A stretch of 64,000 bases of DNA from Hygrophila difformis (GCA_030278955.1 JAOANR010000006.1:30175124-30239123), one strand, 5' to 3'; shown: positions 11,802 to 23,052, counted from the stretch's first letter. Program-made: numbers and translations. The notes: generated by a model from the sequence alone, not told the origin.

Positions 11802-13065
11802 TGTTGTAAATATATTACACAATTTTATTTATTAGCCCAACATAATAGTTTGGCCCTCAATTTTAAATATATATATTTGATTATTCCCTCATTTTTCAGT
11901 AATACAATTAATTCATTCCCTAAAACTAACATGGTATTAGATAGATTATTTGAAGGGGACGACACAGTGCCAGTGCGAGTAACAGTCATATGGGCGCCAT
12001 TGGCAGTATGGATGGGAGGTACTGAAGAGACAACAGAAGAAGATGACAGGATAATGGGATGAGATGCCATATGATTGTAACAACCAGAGTCAAGGTACCA
12101 GGGAGAGTTACCGGAGGTGACAGATAAGGCATAATTAGAACTTAAAACCTGTTTGAAAATGACTTCAATATCCTGAAGAGTAGGAGGAGAGGGAAGTGGC
12201 TCAGACGTGATAGCAGTAGCAACAGTGGTAGAGGGATGATCAGGAGGCCTGACACATCGAGATCTCTCGGATTTAGAAGACAGTTTGGAGCAATTTGCCC
12301 CAAATGATGACAAATGTGACACTCCACCTTAGGACATGTGGAAAATAGGTGCTTAGTTCTCTTGCACTTCCAACAATACTGGTGAGTCTGAGAAGCATAC
12401 AACAAAAGAACATCTATCTTGTCTATAGCCAAATAGAAAACAAAGAAGAAAACAATATATGCGAACAAACCATCCATAGCCAAATCGAAAACAACGAAGA
12501 AAACAATGTATGCGAAAAAACCAACTCAAACGAGAACACCTCGGATGAAAAATCGGACCACACCACAACGATGGGGATGGTGGCAAACTTCAGCCACCAA
12601 AAAATCATGCCAGAATCTGGCGGAAACGCACCACCACGCGCTGGACGAGTAAAACGGCCGGCGAAACATCGCGCCGCGCGTGTGGAGTGCACGCGCTGCC
12701 GTTGGCCACCAAACTTGGTGGTGGTGGTCAACTGGACAATGCGAAGTCGATGGTGTGGGCGGCAACAACCGGCGGCCACCGGAGAACGGCCAATAGAGGC
12801 GGCGGCTGCTAGGGTTTTAATTTTGATACTTTTAAAGATTTTTAGGGTTTGGCATTAATACCATGTTAGTTTAGGGAATAAATTAATTGTATAACTGAAA
12901 AATGAAGGAATATACAAATATATATTTAAAAAGAGGGTTGGACTATTATGTTGCGCCAATAAATAAATTATATAATATATTTACAACAATATATATGTAT
13001 TTGCAATAGAGGGCAGGACTATTATGTTGGGCTAATAAATAGAACTATGTAATATATTTACAACA
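11802..13065 (-). mobile_element. Rearranged LTR-retrotransposon relic with inverted LTR ends
   Basis: Two LTR-like arms face each other: 11802-11931 in plus orientation and 12864-13065 in minus orientation. Both begin TGTTGTAAATATATTA and end AACTAACA or ACTAACA, and each is followed by a degenerate initiator-Met primer site (TGGTATTAGATAG at 11932, TGGTATTAATGCC on the minus strand at 12863-12851). Between them is a minus-strand gag-protease fragment. The right arm also has a tandem duplication of about 85 bp. A normal element would have direct LTRs, so this is a head-to-head rearrangement. No clean target duplication was found in the AT-rich flanks, but the surrounding repeat resumes on both sides, which supports the limits. 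Confidence 0.65.
11936..12483 (-). pseudogene. Ty1/copia-like gag C-terminus and protease fragment
   Basis: On the minus strand the sequence encodes a zinc-knuckle region (CWKCKRTKHLFSTC, then CHICHHLGQIAPNC, near 12375-12285). After a frameshift near 12300 comes the copia protease signature (SPWYLDSGCYNHMASH, near 12085-12040), with the active Asp in LDSG. It ends abruptly at about 11945, where the inverted primer site and LTR arm begin, so no integrase or reverse transcriptase is present. Between 12500 and 12860 the same strand is GC-rich leader sequence. The fragment cannot support transposition. Confidence 0.7.
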
Positions 13066-13160
13066 ATATATTTAGCACACCCAAAAACCTCAATATTCTC
13101 ATCTTGATGATAATCTAGATTTCCATCGTATTCATTTCTCCAACCAAAAGAGAATGTTAA
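13066..13160. repeat. AT-rich dispersed repeat, copy 2, right part
   Basis: Resembles 1405-1475 of copy 1 (for example ATATTCTCATCTTGATG against ACATTCCCATCTTAATG). It shows that the relic at 11802-13065 and the element at 13166 landed inside one older repeat. Confidence 0.45.
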
Positions 13161-13165
13161 ATACC
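13161..13165. repeat. Target-site duplication ATACC, left
   Basis: Identical to 17024-17028 on the other side of the gag-only element. Confidence 0.85.
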
Positions 13166-13714
13166 TGTTAACCAATAAATTGTTTGAGGGAGAAACCTCT
13201 CTTTTGATTGAATGGGTACTGAAGGTCACAAGGATTGCAGAATAAAATTACAGGAAACTAAGAAAGCTTAAATAAATAAAGTGCGGAAAGGAAGAGAGCT
13301 GTAAACAAATTGCAGAAAGGAAAAATGAAATAGCAGATTCTTTGGTAGAGTTTGGATCGATCTCTGGGATGCCACCTCCTATTATTTATAGGGAGGAGCA
13401 CAACATCCGTCCTTTTGATGGAGAAGGTGTAACGCTTGTAACGTTCCCCATGATCATCTCCTTTGTTGGCGCCTGCCTTCAATGCTTCCATGATTCTCTC
13501 CAAGGATGATGCCCTTCTCAAGTCTTCAATGCTGTCCTGATCTTCTCCAAGGGTGTTGCGCTTCTCACAGTCTTCAATGCTGTGATCCTCTTCAAGGGTG
13601 CCGCGTTCCTCATACCTCGTGGTCATCAGTTCCGTACTCATTGTGGACTGGGCCGACTACTTGAATATTGGGCCAAAATGTAATGGTCCTTAATTTTTAC
13701 TTATTGGGTTAACA
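13166..13714 (-). repeat. LTR of gag-only element (3' LTR in element sense)
   Basis: Matches 16499-17023 with scattered differences and one extra segment near 13632-13650. The polypurine tract lies at about 13715-13730 (reverse complement GAGGGGGGCATC). Confidence 0.9.
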
Positions 13715-13814
13715 GATGCCCCCCTCGCGCAATTTGTCTGTTTAGGATTTAAAGACAGATTTGCTTGTTTAATCTAGGTCTGGCCCGTCTAGGCCCATTT
13801 TGCAAATCCTAAGC

Positions 13815-14770
13815 CCATTAAGCACTCCGGTCACCATCTCGAGCCACCATCATCCGCCGCTGCCAGATGCCGCGTGATCCTTCTCGCGTAATCGTGCTTC
13901 GCCTCCAGCTCAATCGTCGCACATTCCAGGCCGCCATAGCTTGGCTCCCAGCCGCCATCCTCAAGCTCCACTTCGGGCACTCTAGGGCCGCCACCCTGCT
14001 TTGAGGCTGCCATCATCGTCGAGTTCCCAGGGGCGCCACCTGCTCTCAAGTCCGAGCGCCATCCGCGATATGGGCCGCCATCCTCAGACGTCATCGCCTT
14101 CGTCTTCAGCACCGCTATCTCCTCTCTTCAGCGCTACCAGAGCGCCGCCATCACCCTTGTCCGGGCCGCCACCAGCTCTTCATCCGCCAGTCCTTGAGTG
14201 CCGCCAGCCTAGCGCGTCCCTCCGGGGCCGCCATCATCGTCGAGGGAACGCCGCCATTGCCGTCTCAGTGCCGCCATCTCAAGGAACGCCGCCAGCGAGG
14301 AGCCACCAGCAGCTTTGAGCGCCGCCATCGCCTCCCCGGGCCGCCAGCCTGCCGAGTGCCGCCAACCCTTGAGCGCCGCCATCCCTGAGGGCTGCCACCT
14401 TCTTGAGTGCCGCCATCCCAGCTCCAGGCCGCTTTCCCAAGCCGCCATCCAGCTCCTGGCCGCCACCCATGGGCTGCCATCCAGCTCCAGGCGCCATCCA
14501 GGGGCCGCCGTGCCTCGGGTTCCGTCGTGCCTCAGAGCTCATCGGTCGTGCCTTAGAGTTCCACTATGCCTCGGGACTCTGCTTCGGAGCTCATTCGCCG
14601 TGCCTCAGAGCTCTAGTCGCCACCCAGGGCTCAGCCGCTACTCTAGGGTCGCCCCTGCTTCACTCCGGGCCGCCATTCGAGCATCATCCGGGGTGACATC
14701 CTCAGTCAGGCCGCCATACTCAGCCAGACGCCATCCTCAGTCACCAACTACTCGGCCTCCACCCAAGGCC
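13815..14770. repeat. GC-rich array of GCCGCCA-cored variable units
   Basis: About 25 copies of GCCGCCA or close variants (GCTGCCA, GGCGCCA) occur at intervals of roughly 15-30 bp, joined by variable pieces such as CCTCGAG-like, GAGTGCC and CCAGCTCC. On the minus strand this reads as a Gly/Trp/Arg/Ala-rich frame with repeated GWR, MAAL and GWRP words. Several overlapping frames are open on both strands, a by-product of the composition, so I do not call a gene. It sits between gag and the purine tract of the host element. Confidence 0.75.
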
Positions 14771-14849
14771 GCTGTCAATGGCGTTCCAAAGCCACTATCC
14801 AGGGTTTTTACCACCAAAGGTTACTGCATTGGCCACCACCATAGGTTCA

Positions 14850-16442
14850 TATTCCTCTTTATCGTGTTTCAATTCCTCAAAACGAGTCTCGTGTATAGGT
14901 AGACGCTTCTAATCTTGTTCCTCAAGGAACTTTTCCAAGCGACCCGCTCTCTCGGCCAGCTGGGCAAGATTAGTGGAATCCTACACAATTAAACGTTCTT
15001 TTAATTTTGGCAACATATTCGCCATTGCAACATTGGCTATCTCCCCATCAAGGACTGCCATTGTGCATCAGCTCTTGAGCCGTTGTAATCTATTAATGAA
15101 TGTACTTGCTGCCTCATCAGCAAATTGCTTTGCATTAGTCAGGTCTGCAAGACTCACCTATGTTAATGGCGTGTAAAATCTGTCATGGAACGCTCGCTCA
15201 AGGTCAGCCCAATTTTGGATTGAGTTAGGCCGTAGGGATGCATACCATGCAAAGGCGGGTCAAGTGAAGAATGAACTGAAAACCTCAATTTGAGCCAGTC
15301 ATTGGCCGCCGCTTCACCACATTGAGCAGTGAATCTGCCCACATGTTCCTCAATGGACTTGCCATCATCCCCTGAGAAGGTGGTGAACTCGGGCATCTTG
15401 AAGCCCCTTGGATACAGTTGCATGGTATCTACCTAATCAGGGTAAGGTTTCTTGTATGTAGGCCGCTCCATCGGCCTTAGTTGAATCCCAAAATGTTGTT
15501 GCATCACGTTTGCCAGCAACTCGGGTGAGACCGCCGGTGCCTGTGTAGGAGGCATGGCGGCTGGAGGTGTGGCAGGTGTCGCAGCCTCTTCACATGGTTG
15601 TGGTGCCTGCCCCCCTAGCGTTAGTGGCATCCAACTAGGTTTCGGTACGGGTGCCGGTACTGGTATGGCGGCTGTAGGAGGCGTGGCAGGTGTCAAAGCC
15701 AATCCATATGGCTGTGGTGCCTGCCCACTTGCGTTGGCGACATCCAACTAGGGTTCAGTACGGGCGCCGGTATTGCTGAATAGTTGGCCGCATAAGGTGT
15801 GGTTGGGATGCTTGGCATAGGAGGTGTCGCTTGACGTGGTGGCATTCTAGTCCCACCAGAGGCCGTTGGACAGCCTGGTGCAGCGCTGGATGCCATCAAA
15901 CAACCTGATGAAGCATAGATCGGCATGGGAGGTGCCGCATAACCAAAGTTCGGCATGCTGGGTGCCGCAGGAGTGAAGGCGTAAGCCACCTGATATGGGA
16001 ATTAGAACGGATTGGCTAGGCCTCCGGACTCCGGGGATGTCGGCTAGCCAAAAGTGGTTCCCCAAGTCCTCTCTTGGCCGCCATACGGCCCTAGACATGG
16101 GATGCTTGGCGGCACAATCGTGTCGTTTGCCGGAGTAGTTCCATCTTGCGAAGTACGCAAGGATTTGCATATCCGGTCAGTCTGGTCGGCCATGGCAGGC
16201 CGCAATACATCCATTAGGTGCCTCGTAAGTAAAGGCATGAACTCGGCCATCGATTCTATCATCGATAGCCGCATTTGTTCAGACAGGGTGGGGATCTGTA
16301 TTATTCCTTGTCGCGGTTGAGAAGTGTCTGTTGCATCATCGGCGTTGTCAGAAGGTGTTCTAATCGGTGTTTCTTCGTGTAGTGACATTTCTTCAAATTT
16401 TTGAGTTAAGTCTCTTACTATTCGTTCAGATCTAAGTTGCAT
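14850..16442 (-). pseudogene. Gag of the gag-only LTR element
   Basis: On the minus strand the ATG at 16442 starts MQLRSERIVRDLTQKFEEMS, followed by a Pro/Ala-rich linker (15990-15440) and then the retrotransposon gag core. That core has GFKMPEFTTFSGDDGKSIEE and EHVGRFTAQCGEAA near 15395-15310, followed in a shifted frame by PAFAWYASLRPNSIQNWADLE near 15260-15195. Lesions include a stop at 16044, a frameshift near 15720, one near 15270 and later stops. The same N-terminus is found at 51111, which supports the start. No CCHC knuckle was seen. Gag would form the particle, but as written no complete product can be made. Confidence 0.75.
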
Positions 16443-16475
16443 AAACTGGATCTAAGCGGATATGGTCTCAATCTC

Positions 16476-16498
16476 GAGTCCCACTGAGCGTGCCAATT
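16476..16498 (-). other. Primer-binding region of the gag-only element
   Basis: Reads AATTGGCACGCTCAGTGGGA on the minus strand directly after the LTR. It is nearly identical to the region after the LTR at 51055. It is not the common initiator-Met site, and I could not assign the tRNA. Confidence 0.55.
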
Positions 16499-17023
16499 TG
16501 TTAACCAAGAAATTATTCGAGGGAGAAACCTCTCTTTTGATTGAATGAGCACTGAAGGTTACAAGGATTGCAGAATAAAATTACAGGAAACTAAGAAAGC
16601 TTAAAGGAATTAAAGTGCGGAAAGGAAGAGAGCTGTAAACAAATTGCAGAAAGGAAACATGAAATAGCAGATTCTTTGGTAAAGTTTGGATCGATCCCTG
16701 GGATGCACCTCCTATTATTTATAGGGAGGAGCACAACATCCGTCATTTGATGGAGAAGGTGTAACGCTTGTAACGTTCCCCATAATCTTCTCCTTTGTTG
16801 GCGTCTGCCTTCAATGCTTCCATGATTCTCTCCAAAGGTGATGCCCTTCTCAAGTCTTCAATGCTGCCCTGATCTTCTCCAAGGGTGCTGCGCTTCTCAC
16901 AGTCTTCAATGTTGCGATCCTCTCCAAGGGTGCCGCATTCCTCATACCTCGTTGTCATCCGGCCGACTACTTGAATATTAGGCCGAAATGTAATGGGCTG
17001 AATTTTTACTTATTGGGTTAAAA
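16499..17023 (-). repeat. LTR of gag-only element (5' LTR in element sense)
   Basis: Partner of 13166-13714. The reversed TATA-like motif CTATTATTTATAGGG lies near 16709-16726. Confidence 0.9.
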
Positions 17024-17028
17024 ATACC
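17024..17028. repeat. Target-site duplication ATACC, right
   Basis: Copy of 13161-13165. Confidence 0.85.
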
Positions 17029-17904
17029 TTATTGAAGATTTCTATTGAAAATCTCCCTGAACCAAATGGCCATAAGAGGAAAATGTCGGGACAACCGGAC
17101 AATTCAGTAAGTTGCTAGTGATTCATGCAACAAATGAATATTGGAAAAAGGATTCTTCTGATTATATTCTAAAATAAAATGGAAATCTTGCCATACGTCA
17201 ACTATAACCGTTGGACCGAAATTGATCCAACGGACTTAATAGTAGGAGCTGAGATGAAACGATAGCCGATAGTAAAAGTAAAAATAGTGGGTATAGTGGG
17301 AGTATTCTAACACTAACCCAATATTTTGCCTCTGTATTTTGACCAGCATGTTTCACTTATGGGTTCTAGCAAATCCTAGAACTTTTATGTTAAATTAGTT
17401 TAATATCCTTGTGTTAAATTATGACCGTTCGATGAATGATCCAACAGTCAAGATTAGTGCCTTCCGATACTCCAAAGTTTGGTGTTGCATGTCCGATGAA
17501 CCATCCAATATACATATAATTTTAAACTGAAAAGTCTATCAACGTGACATCACATTAAAGTGTTTCATATTAAACCATTGGATCGATAATGGATGGTCAT
17601 GATTATATGCATACGTTGGCATGTCCTTTGGACAGCATCGGTATTGCGATTTTAGTGTGAATGCTGCTCGTCATCCTATGTTCATCATATATGCCTATAA
17701 ATAAGATCGTAGTATATCTTTGTCTTAACAACAGACAGACCCCTGCGTTGTCCAATATCCCATTCCATATCTGTTCCATTTCAATACTGATTGCTCGTGC
17801 TTTAATTGGGGGTTTTTCTCCCTACAAACAAATAAGACGCAACACACCCCTGCTTCTGCCGAATATCACCATTCCCTATTCTGTTGTTCCTATATTAATT
17901 AATA
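17029..17904 (+). promoter_or_regulatory. Displaced promoter region of membrane-protein gene copy 1
   Basis: Contains a TATA-like CCTATAAATAAG near 17692 and several short motifs of the type ATCCAACGG and CCGTTGGA. The end at 17904 joins, across the Helitron, to sequence just before the copy 1 ATG (21659 onward), and the rejoined order resembles the leader of copy 2 near 30450-30510. The assignment as promoter is inference. Confidence 0.45.
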
Positions 17905-19311
17905 CTAGTATTTTTTGCCCGCGCGCTGCGCACGGGCAAAGTTTTTTTGATATATATATATAAATAAGATCAATAATTTTTTTTTCTATCATTATATAGT
18001 GCATAACATTGCCCAAATATTCGATTTAATAGACAACTTATCAATTGTGCAAGCTCTAAAAATTTATTTTTATTGTAGAGATTGTTAAATGAACGTCTTA
18101 GAATTACACAATGAGTAAAATATAATGCTTCTTGAACATGGGGTAATTTTTTGTTACTTTAGGACATTGTCTACTTTCGGGTAATTTTACAATATGTTGG
18201 AAATCTTAGATCCAAACTTTAGTCAATTGAAATGGAGCGCATGCCACCATTTTCTATTGAAAGTAATGGAATATGAAGACTAAAGACCGAGGATATAAAA
18301 AGACAATAAAGACGAAGCAAAGGAGAAGCTACCAATGTGAATATGATAAAAACCAATTTTATACTACTATTAAAATACTATTACAGATAGTAAAATTGAT
18401 AAATCTAAAGAATAAAGCTTGACCCGAAGAACATTGTTTTTGTAGATTGTTTCTAAATCCATCTCTTCCTCGGTTTTTTGTCACATCCTGACAAACAAAA
18501 AAATCTACTTGATGTGAGGATTGCATAATGCAAGCTATAAATCAAAATATACTCTTTCAAATCGTACACATTGCTGAAATAAAATTAATGCGGGGAGAGG
18601 ACTTCATATTGCAAAGAATTGAAGAATATTCCAAGAAAGAAAACAAATATATCAGGCAGTGAATATGCAAAATAATGAATAAAAACAACATCAAATTTGT
18701 CACTTCAATATCAATCCAAGAGCCGGGACAATATCAAATATACCGCAGTGTATTCATAATGAGTGCTTGATGTCAAATGAATAGGAAGCGTGAACTTACT
18801 GACCACATGCCAATTTTTTGCAACGCAACAAAAAATGCAACTGTTTTCACCCATGTTGAACTCTGAATCCTTGTATCTAAATAGAAAATAAAACAAAAAC
18901 CGTGCGGGTAAGCCTGCATTAGAAATTAAATAAATGGGAATCAATCTAGAAACTTACACCACCAAAAACTCATATTCTGAACACAAACTAAACCCAAGAA
19001 TAAAAAATTCCCAATTGATTTCAAAGAAACCAATGCATCAGAAAAATCAAACTAAAAACCAATTGATTTCAGTAGGATAAACATCTTCAAACCATACAAA
19101 TAATATCAAGAATAAAACATAGGATGAAGAACAGAAAGAAAAACAAACGAACAAATAAAAAAAATATTTTAAAGATCATTTCTTAAAACTGTGTGGGTAA
19201 ACCTGTATAGAAATCAATTTAGAAACTTACACCACCAAAATAAATAGAAGACAAATCAATACTAAGCAATATAATATATTTTCGTTATCCGCCAATTAAC
19301 GGCCTTGATTG

Positions 19312-19409
19312 CCTTTTCGCCATGATTGCAAACTTGATTGTGGGTCTTTTCGCCTGTTTGCCTTTTCGCCATGATTGCAAACTTGATTGTGGGTCTTTTC
19401 GCCTGTTTG
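19312..19409. repeat. 49-bp tandem duplication
   Basis: Two adjacent identical units beginning CCTTTTCGCCATGATTGC inside the Helitron. Confidence 0.9.
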
Positions 19410-20340
19410 TGTGTGTGTGTTTTTTTTATTATTTTTTTCCCATCAGCTTTCATTTCATATTCAAAATGCTTAAATGCATAACTAAAACAATTAACTTTGG
19501 TGCAATTTAAGCCACTTTCAGCCTCAAGACCAAAAGAAGCAATGAAAATATTCGGACATTATTAGGTATACAAATGAATCAATTAGAAATGATAATAATC
19601 AACAAAAATATAACATAGATCTGAAATAAAAATATATATAAGTAAATCAAAGAATTCACTTCAAGAACCAACGAAGATAAATCAATAAATGAAAAATAAT
19701 CACAATGAGAACCAATATAAATTAACCGACGCACAGTTTCCTCTTACATATGCAAGTGATACACTTTTTGCATATAAAAATACCGACTTCAAAGCTTTGA
19801 TCAAGTGAACTCTAATTGTTTCCAATTGTTCTCCGGTCTTCCGAATTGTAACAAAATGCATCATAAACAAAGCATCAGAAAACAAATTGATGAGTTCCCA
19901 ATATAGTACATACATAGAATAATAGCTGAAATATATACTACAAAAAAAAAAAAAACCCAAATGTGATTGTCGAAAAAACTATGCATATGCTTGTGGTCAC
20001 TTTTATGCATGTATATAAGTAATACTCCGTACTAATTATCAGAGAATATCTGAACTTGAAAAAAGGATAGAGAATGTTATCTTAAGCATCATACCTCCCA
20101 GCATTTAAAAAATGTTAAAATCCTCGATAAAGTTTATTGAATTGCTACAGTAGCCAAGGGACCACATCACCTGAACATACAAAGTAAAATGCCAATATAT
20201 TTTTGGATGGTGAAGCTTTGAGAGAATTCAAGCCTCTTGCCAGAGGTCTTTTATCTGCAGAGAAAAGGAAAAGGTTCGTTAATTCGTTTCGATGTCAAAT
20301 CAATACAGGGGCTACCAAATGCATTTAGAGTGCAAATGAA

Positions 20341-20410
20341 TAAGAAAATATGTCGCTCCATGTACTTAGTTGAGCTAAGAAAATATGTCGCTCCATGTAC
20401 TTAGTTGAGC
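20341..20410. repeat. 35-bp tandem duplication
   Basis: Two adjacent identical units beginning TAAGAAAATATGTCGC inside the Helitron. Confidence 0.9.
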
Positions 20411-21698
20411 TAAATTTAGCCAAAGAGGTTAGAGCCTAAGGTTTCCTTCCTTTCTCTTCCTTGTACTTGAGCAGTTAATTGACATACTAATTGTTATTCT
20501 TTGCTATCGAATGGATTGAGAATATTTCTCTAACCTAAACTAAACCAAAGCATGGATCAAGAAAGTAGGGAAAATAATCATGAAGGAAGCCAAAGTAGTG
20601 AAGTGATAGGAACACTTAAAATGTAATCCACAGCAGGGATATGACACAATAACTGGAGATGTACCAAAGCCCAAGCCAAGAAGGCGAAGGAATTATTACA
20701 GGCTTTTGTAGCAATAGTGATTGAGTGCTATCGGCAAACATCCATGTGTAAGATCACAATTATCTCAAAATTCAATATGTGAAACCATTCCTGCAATCAT
20801 AAAACAAAACCAAATATCATAACCACGTGATGAGAGTGACACAAAAAGGTGATAGCGCACCACCTTTTAGGAGAATTTCTAACATTGCCCAGTGCCCACA
20901 CAACCTAAATCATAGCAAAGTGAAAGGTAAGTATAAAAGATAAATGCCTAGAATAGAGATATCTTGAAGAACATTTTGAAAATAAACATTAAATATTCGA
21001 GCACAACAATTGAACTTCAATCATCTCTTGGTTGCTTGATATTTCCAGCAAAGACAAACACAAATCTCTACCCACAAAATCGAAACTATAAATAATAATA
21101 CCATCATTTAATGATGCAACAACAGTGTCCAGAGCAGAAATTAAAATCAATAGCAGCGTCCAAAGATAGACAGCGTTCAATAGAGCAGAACAACGACGCT
21201 ATTTCTTAATCGATGCAGAAATAAAATCAAACACATGAACAATGTTTCCAGAGGCTGACATGAAATAAAAAGTTTAAGAATTCTAACCTGAAGACAGCGG
21301 CCGTAGCAGTGAGAGCGAGAAAACCTTGAGGGAAATCACGACAGGAATGGAGGAAAGTCGGAGGAGTGACGCGGTGACGCGGCAGATAGGATAATGCGAT
21401 CAAACTTAAATTTCAAATCTTTCCCAAGAACCATCAAGTGGAACGGATGGACAGAGATGAACACTTAGAAATCGGATGGTTGTGGTTTTTTTACATGAAG
21501 TGAATTTACATTTTAGACTTTCATTTAGGGTTTTTAAGGAGTAAATTACATTTATACCCAGAATATAATTGTATTTTATAAGGAAAATGGGCAAGAATAG
21601 ATAAGGGTATAACAGCTAGTTCAACAAAAAGTTCTTCCAGAATTTATTATAGTATAGATTCCAATATCTGGAATTGGTATCCATCACTCATCACTATG

Positions 21699-22264
21699 AT
21701 GATCAGCTACCAAGTCACTACTCTCACCATTGATCTCAGGAAGGTGCTTCTGAACCTAGTTAAAACTCATATTGGCCTCCCTTCTCTTCTTCTTCTTCCT
21801 CCTCAGGCCTTCCCTTTCATCATATTGCAACTGCTGCTTCCATTCAGAGCAATTTTGCCATTGCACTTGCTGCATTCCTCCTCGCCTCCGTTTCCATTAC
21901 TGTCCCTTTTGTCACACCAATCCGAATTCTCGTCCAATTCTCCAGAAAAAGCTTTTCAGCCTCGTCTTTTTTGGTTTGTTTTATGGCTTCAGTCTACCTT
22001 CCTCACGCCTACTATTCTTATTTCATCGTCTTACTCTTGCTTCTCTTCTCCCAACACCTCTCTGCAGCTTCATTCCTCTGCTTGCGAAATACTACTATTA
22101 ATGCTCATTATGTGCCTTATGGTGTTCATATATATTTGACAACTAGTGGAAGAGCCATAAGTGAAGCTGATGAAGCCGATAACATTGAGCTGCCATCCCC
22201 GAGCTACGACAGTACCGATGATGACACCTTCACCTTGCGTATGGAAGAGGCCCTTCAACTTTAG
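21699..22264 (+). pseudogene. Membrane-protein gene copy 1 (frameshifted)
   Basis: Paralogue of 30505-31233. It starts at the equivalent ATG (ATGATCAGCTACCAAG) and keeps the same order: a short N-terminus with TLTIDLRKVLL, a Ser-rich segment, hydrophobic segments, and the conserved MASVYLPHAYYSYFIV stretch. It ends with an acidic tail (EADNIELPSP) and a stop at 22262-22264. Compared with copy 2, one extra base near 21757 shifts the frame after about 20 residues; the rest stays open in the second frame to the stop. The open tail with few changes suggests the shift is fairly recent, unless another start is used. Function is unknown. The 3.75-kb Helitron lies directly upstream. Confidence 0.65.
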
Positions 22265-22925
22265 TCATAATAATAAACAAAAAATATATAGTCTTTCTAT
22301 TGTATCTCTTTATTTTTCTTTTTCCTTTTTCCCCCCTTCGTAAAAGTGTTTGCATATTATTACACGTTTCAATATTATTAAGATATAATAATAATTGTCA
22401 GTTCAATTTTGAGTGAATCTGGAATAGTAATTTTATTTTTAAAATAATTAACAGATTAATATATGTGGAATAGTTTCCGGGCTCTAAAATGCAACCAGTA
22501 TAAAGGTTAGATGGGCAAGTTCAAAACTTTCATGATTTATGGAAAGTGCAAAAATAATAAACTAACAACAAATTATGCCCACAAAATGGAAAGACTCAAT
22601 GTGACGATTTTAAAGGGATGCAAGGCAGATTGACGATGCCCATTATATTGTTGGAGGAGGGCCAACATAATTACTCAAGAGTCGGTTGGTTGAATGGTTT
22701 TTACAATCCACAAAACCTCAAAGGGACGAAATTGTACTGTGGTCAGCATACACAACCAGTATAATGGTTTTTACCAGTATCGCTGCTAACCCTAACAAAT
22801 TCCAAGAAAACAAACAAAAGTTCTCTTGATTTATACTATTCCGCCAGAAAAAAAAAAAAAAAAAAACGCACCCTGAAAATTCAGTCCAATTGACAATACA
22901 AAACAAAGATCTTTGATTTCACCTT
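22265..22925. repeat. 3' flank shared with copy 2 (segmental duplication)
   Basis: Matches 31270-31560 and 33795-34160, for example GGGCAAGTTCA, GGAGGGCCAACA, CTAACCCTAACAAATTCC and the A-run near 22850. The copy 2 flank is split by about 2.2 kb of inserted DNA. This shows that a block larger than the gene itself was duplicated. Confidence 0.75.
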
Positions 22926-23052
22926 TTCTTGAGTTAGTTGCTACTAATTTCCACTCTTCCACCGCTTTCTCAAATATATCATCGCTTTTCTCCGATCCGC
23001 TCTCTGCTTTCTCCCTCTTTTCCACTCTCGATCTGTGATTCACACAGCTCAC
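22880..23052 (-). other. Possible orphan first exon, unrecognised
   Basis: Minus strand from 23052 reads MSCVNHRSRVEKREKAESG and continues with a charged EKSDDIFEKAVEEWK segment, more protein-like than neighbouring frames, before running into a poly-A/T tract. No downstream exon was found. It may be the start of a gene cut off by rearrangement, or chance. Confidence 0.2.

Larger units (their letters stand above)
13166..17023 (-). mobile_element. Gag-only LTR retrotransposon (TR-GAG type), minus strand
   Basis: Flanked by 5-bp duplications ATACC. Direct LTRs at 13166-13714 and 16499-17023 begin TGTTAAC and end GTTAACA or GTTAAAA. Read on the minus strand, a leader starting AATTGGCACGCTCAGTGGGA follows the right-hand LTR, then a broken gag, then a GC-rich array, then a purine tract beside the left-hand LTR. 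No protease, reverse transcriptase or integrase was found in the 2.8-kb interior, so movement would have needed enzymes from another element. A second, truncated relative with the same leader and gag start is at 50578-51317. Confidence 0.88.
17905..21658 (-). mobile_element. Non-autonomous Helitron, 3.75 kb
   Basis: On the minus strand the element starts TCTATACTATAATAAATTC at 21658 and ends ...AAAAAATACTAG at 17905. It has a GC hairpin (arms GCCCGTGCG and CGCGCGGGC, 17917-17937) nine bases before the CTAG end. It lies between a host A and T, the Helitron insertion rule. There is no target duplication, as expected. I found no Rep-helicase frame, so it depends on another element. Internal features are two exact tandem duplications and a possible captured exon near 21290-21380. 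Confidence 0.85.

Noticed and set aside
14001..14902. Overlapping plus and minus ORFs in the GCCGCCA array
   Set aside because: Open frames on both strands arise from a GC-rich repeat that lacks TA-containing stop codons. No homology seen.
19262..19510. Short ORFs over the 49-bp duplication
   Set aside because: Products of the tandem duplication inside a non-coding Helitron.
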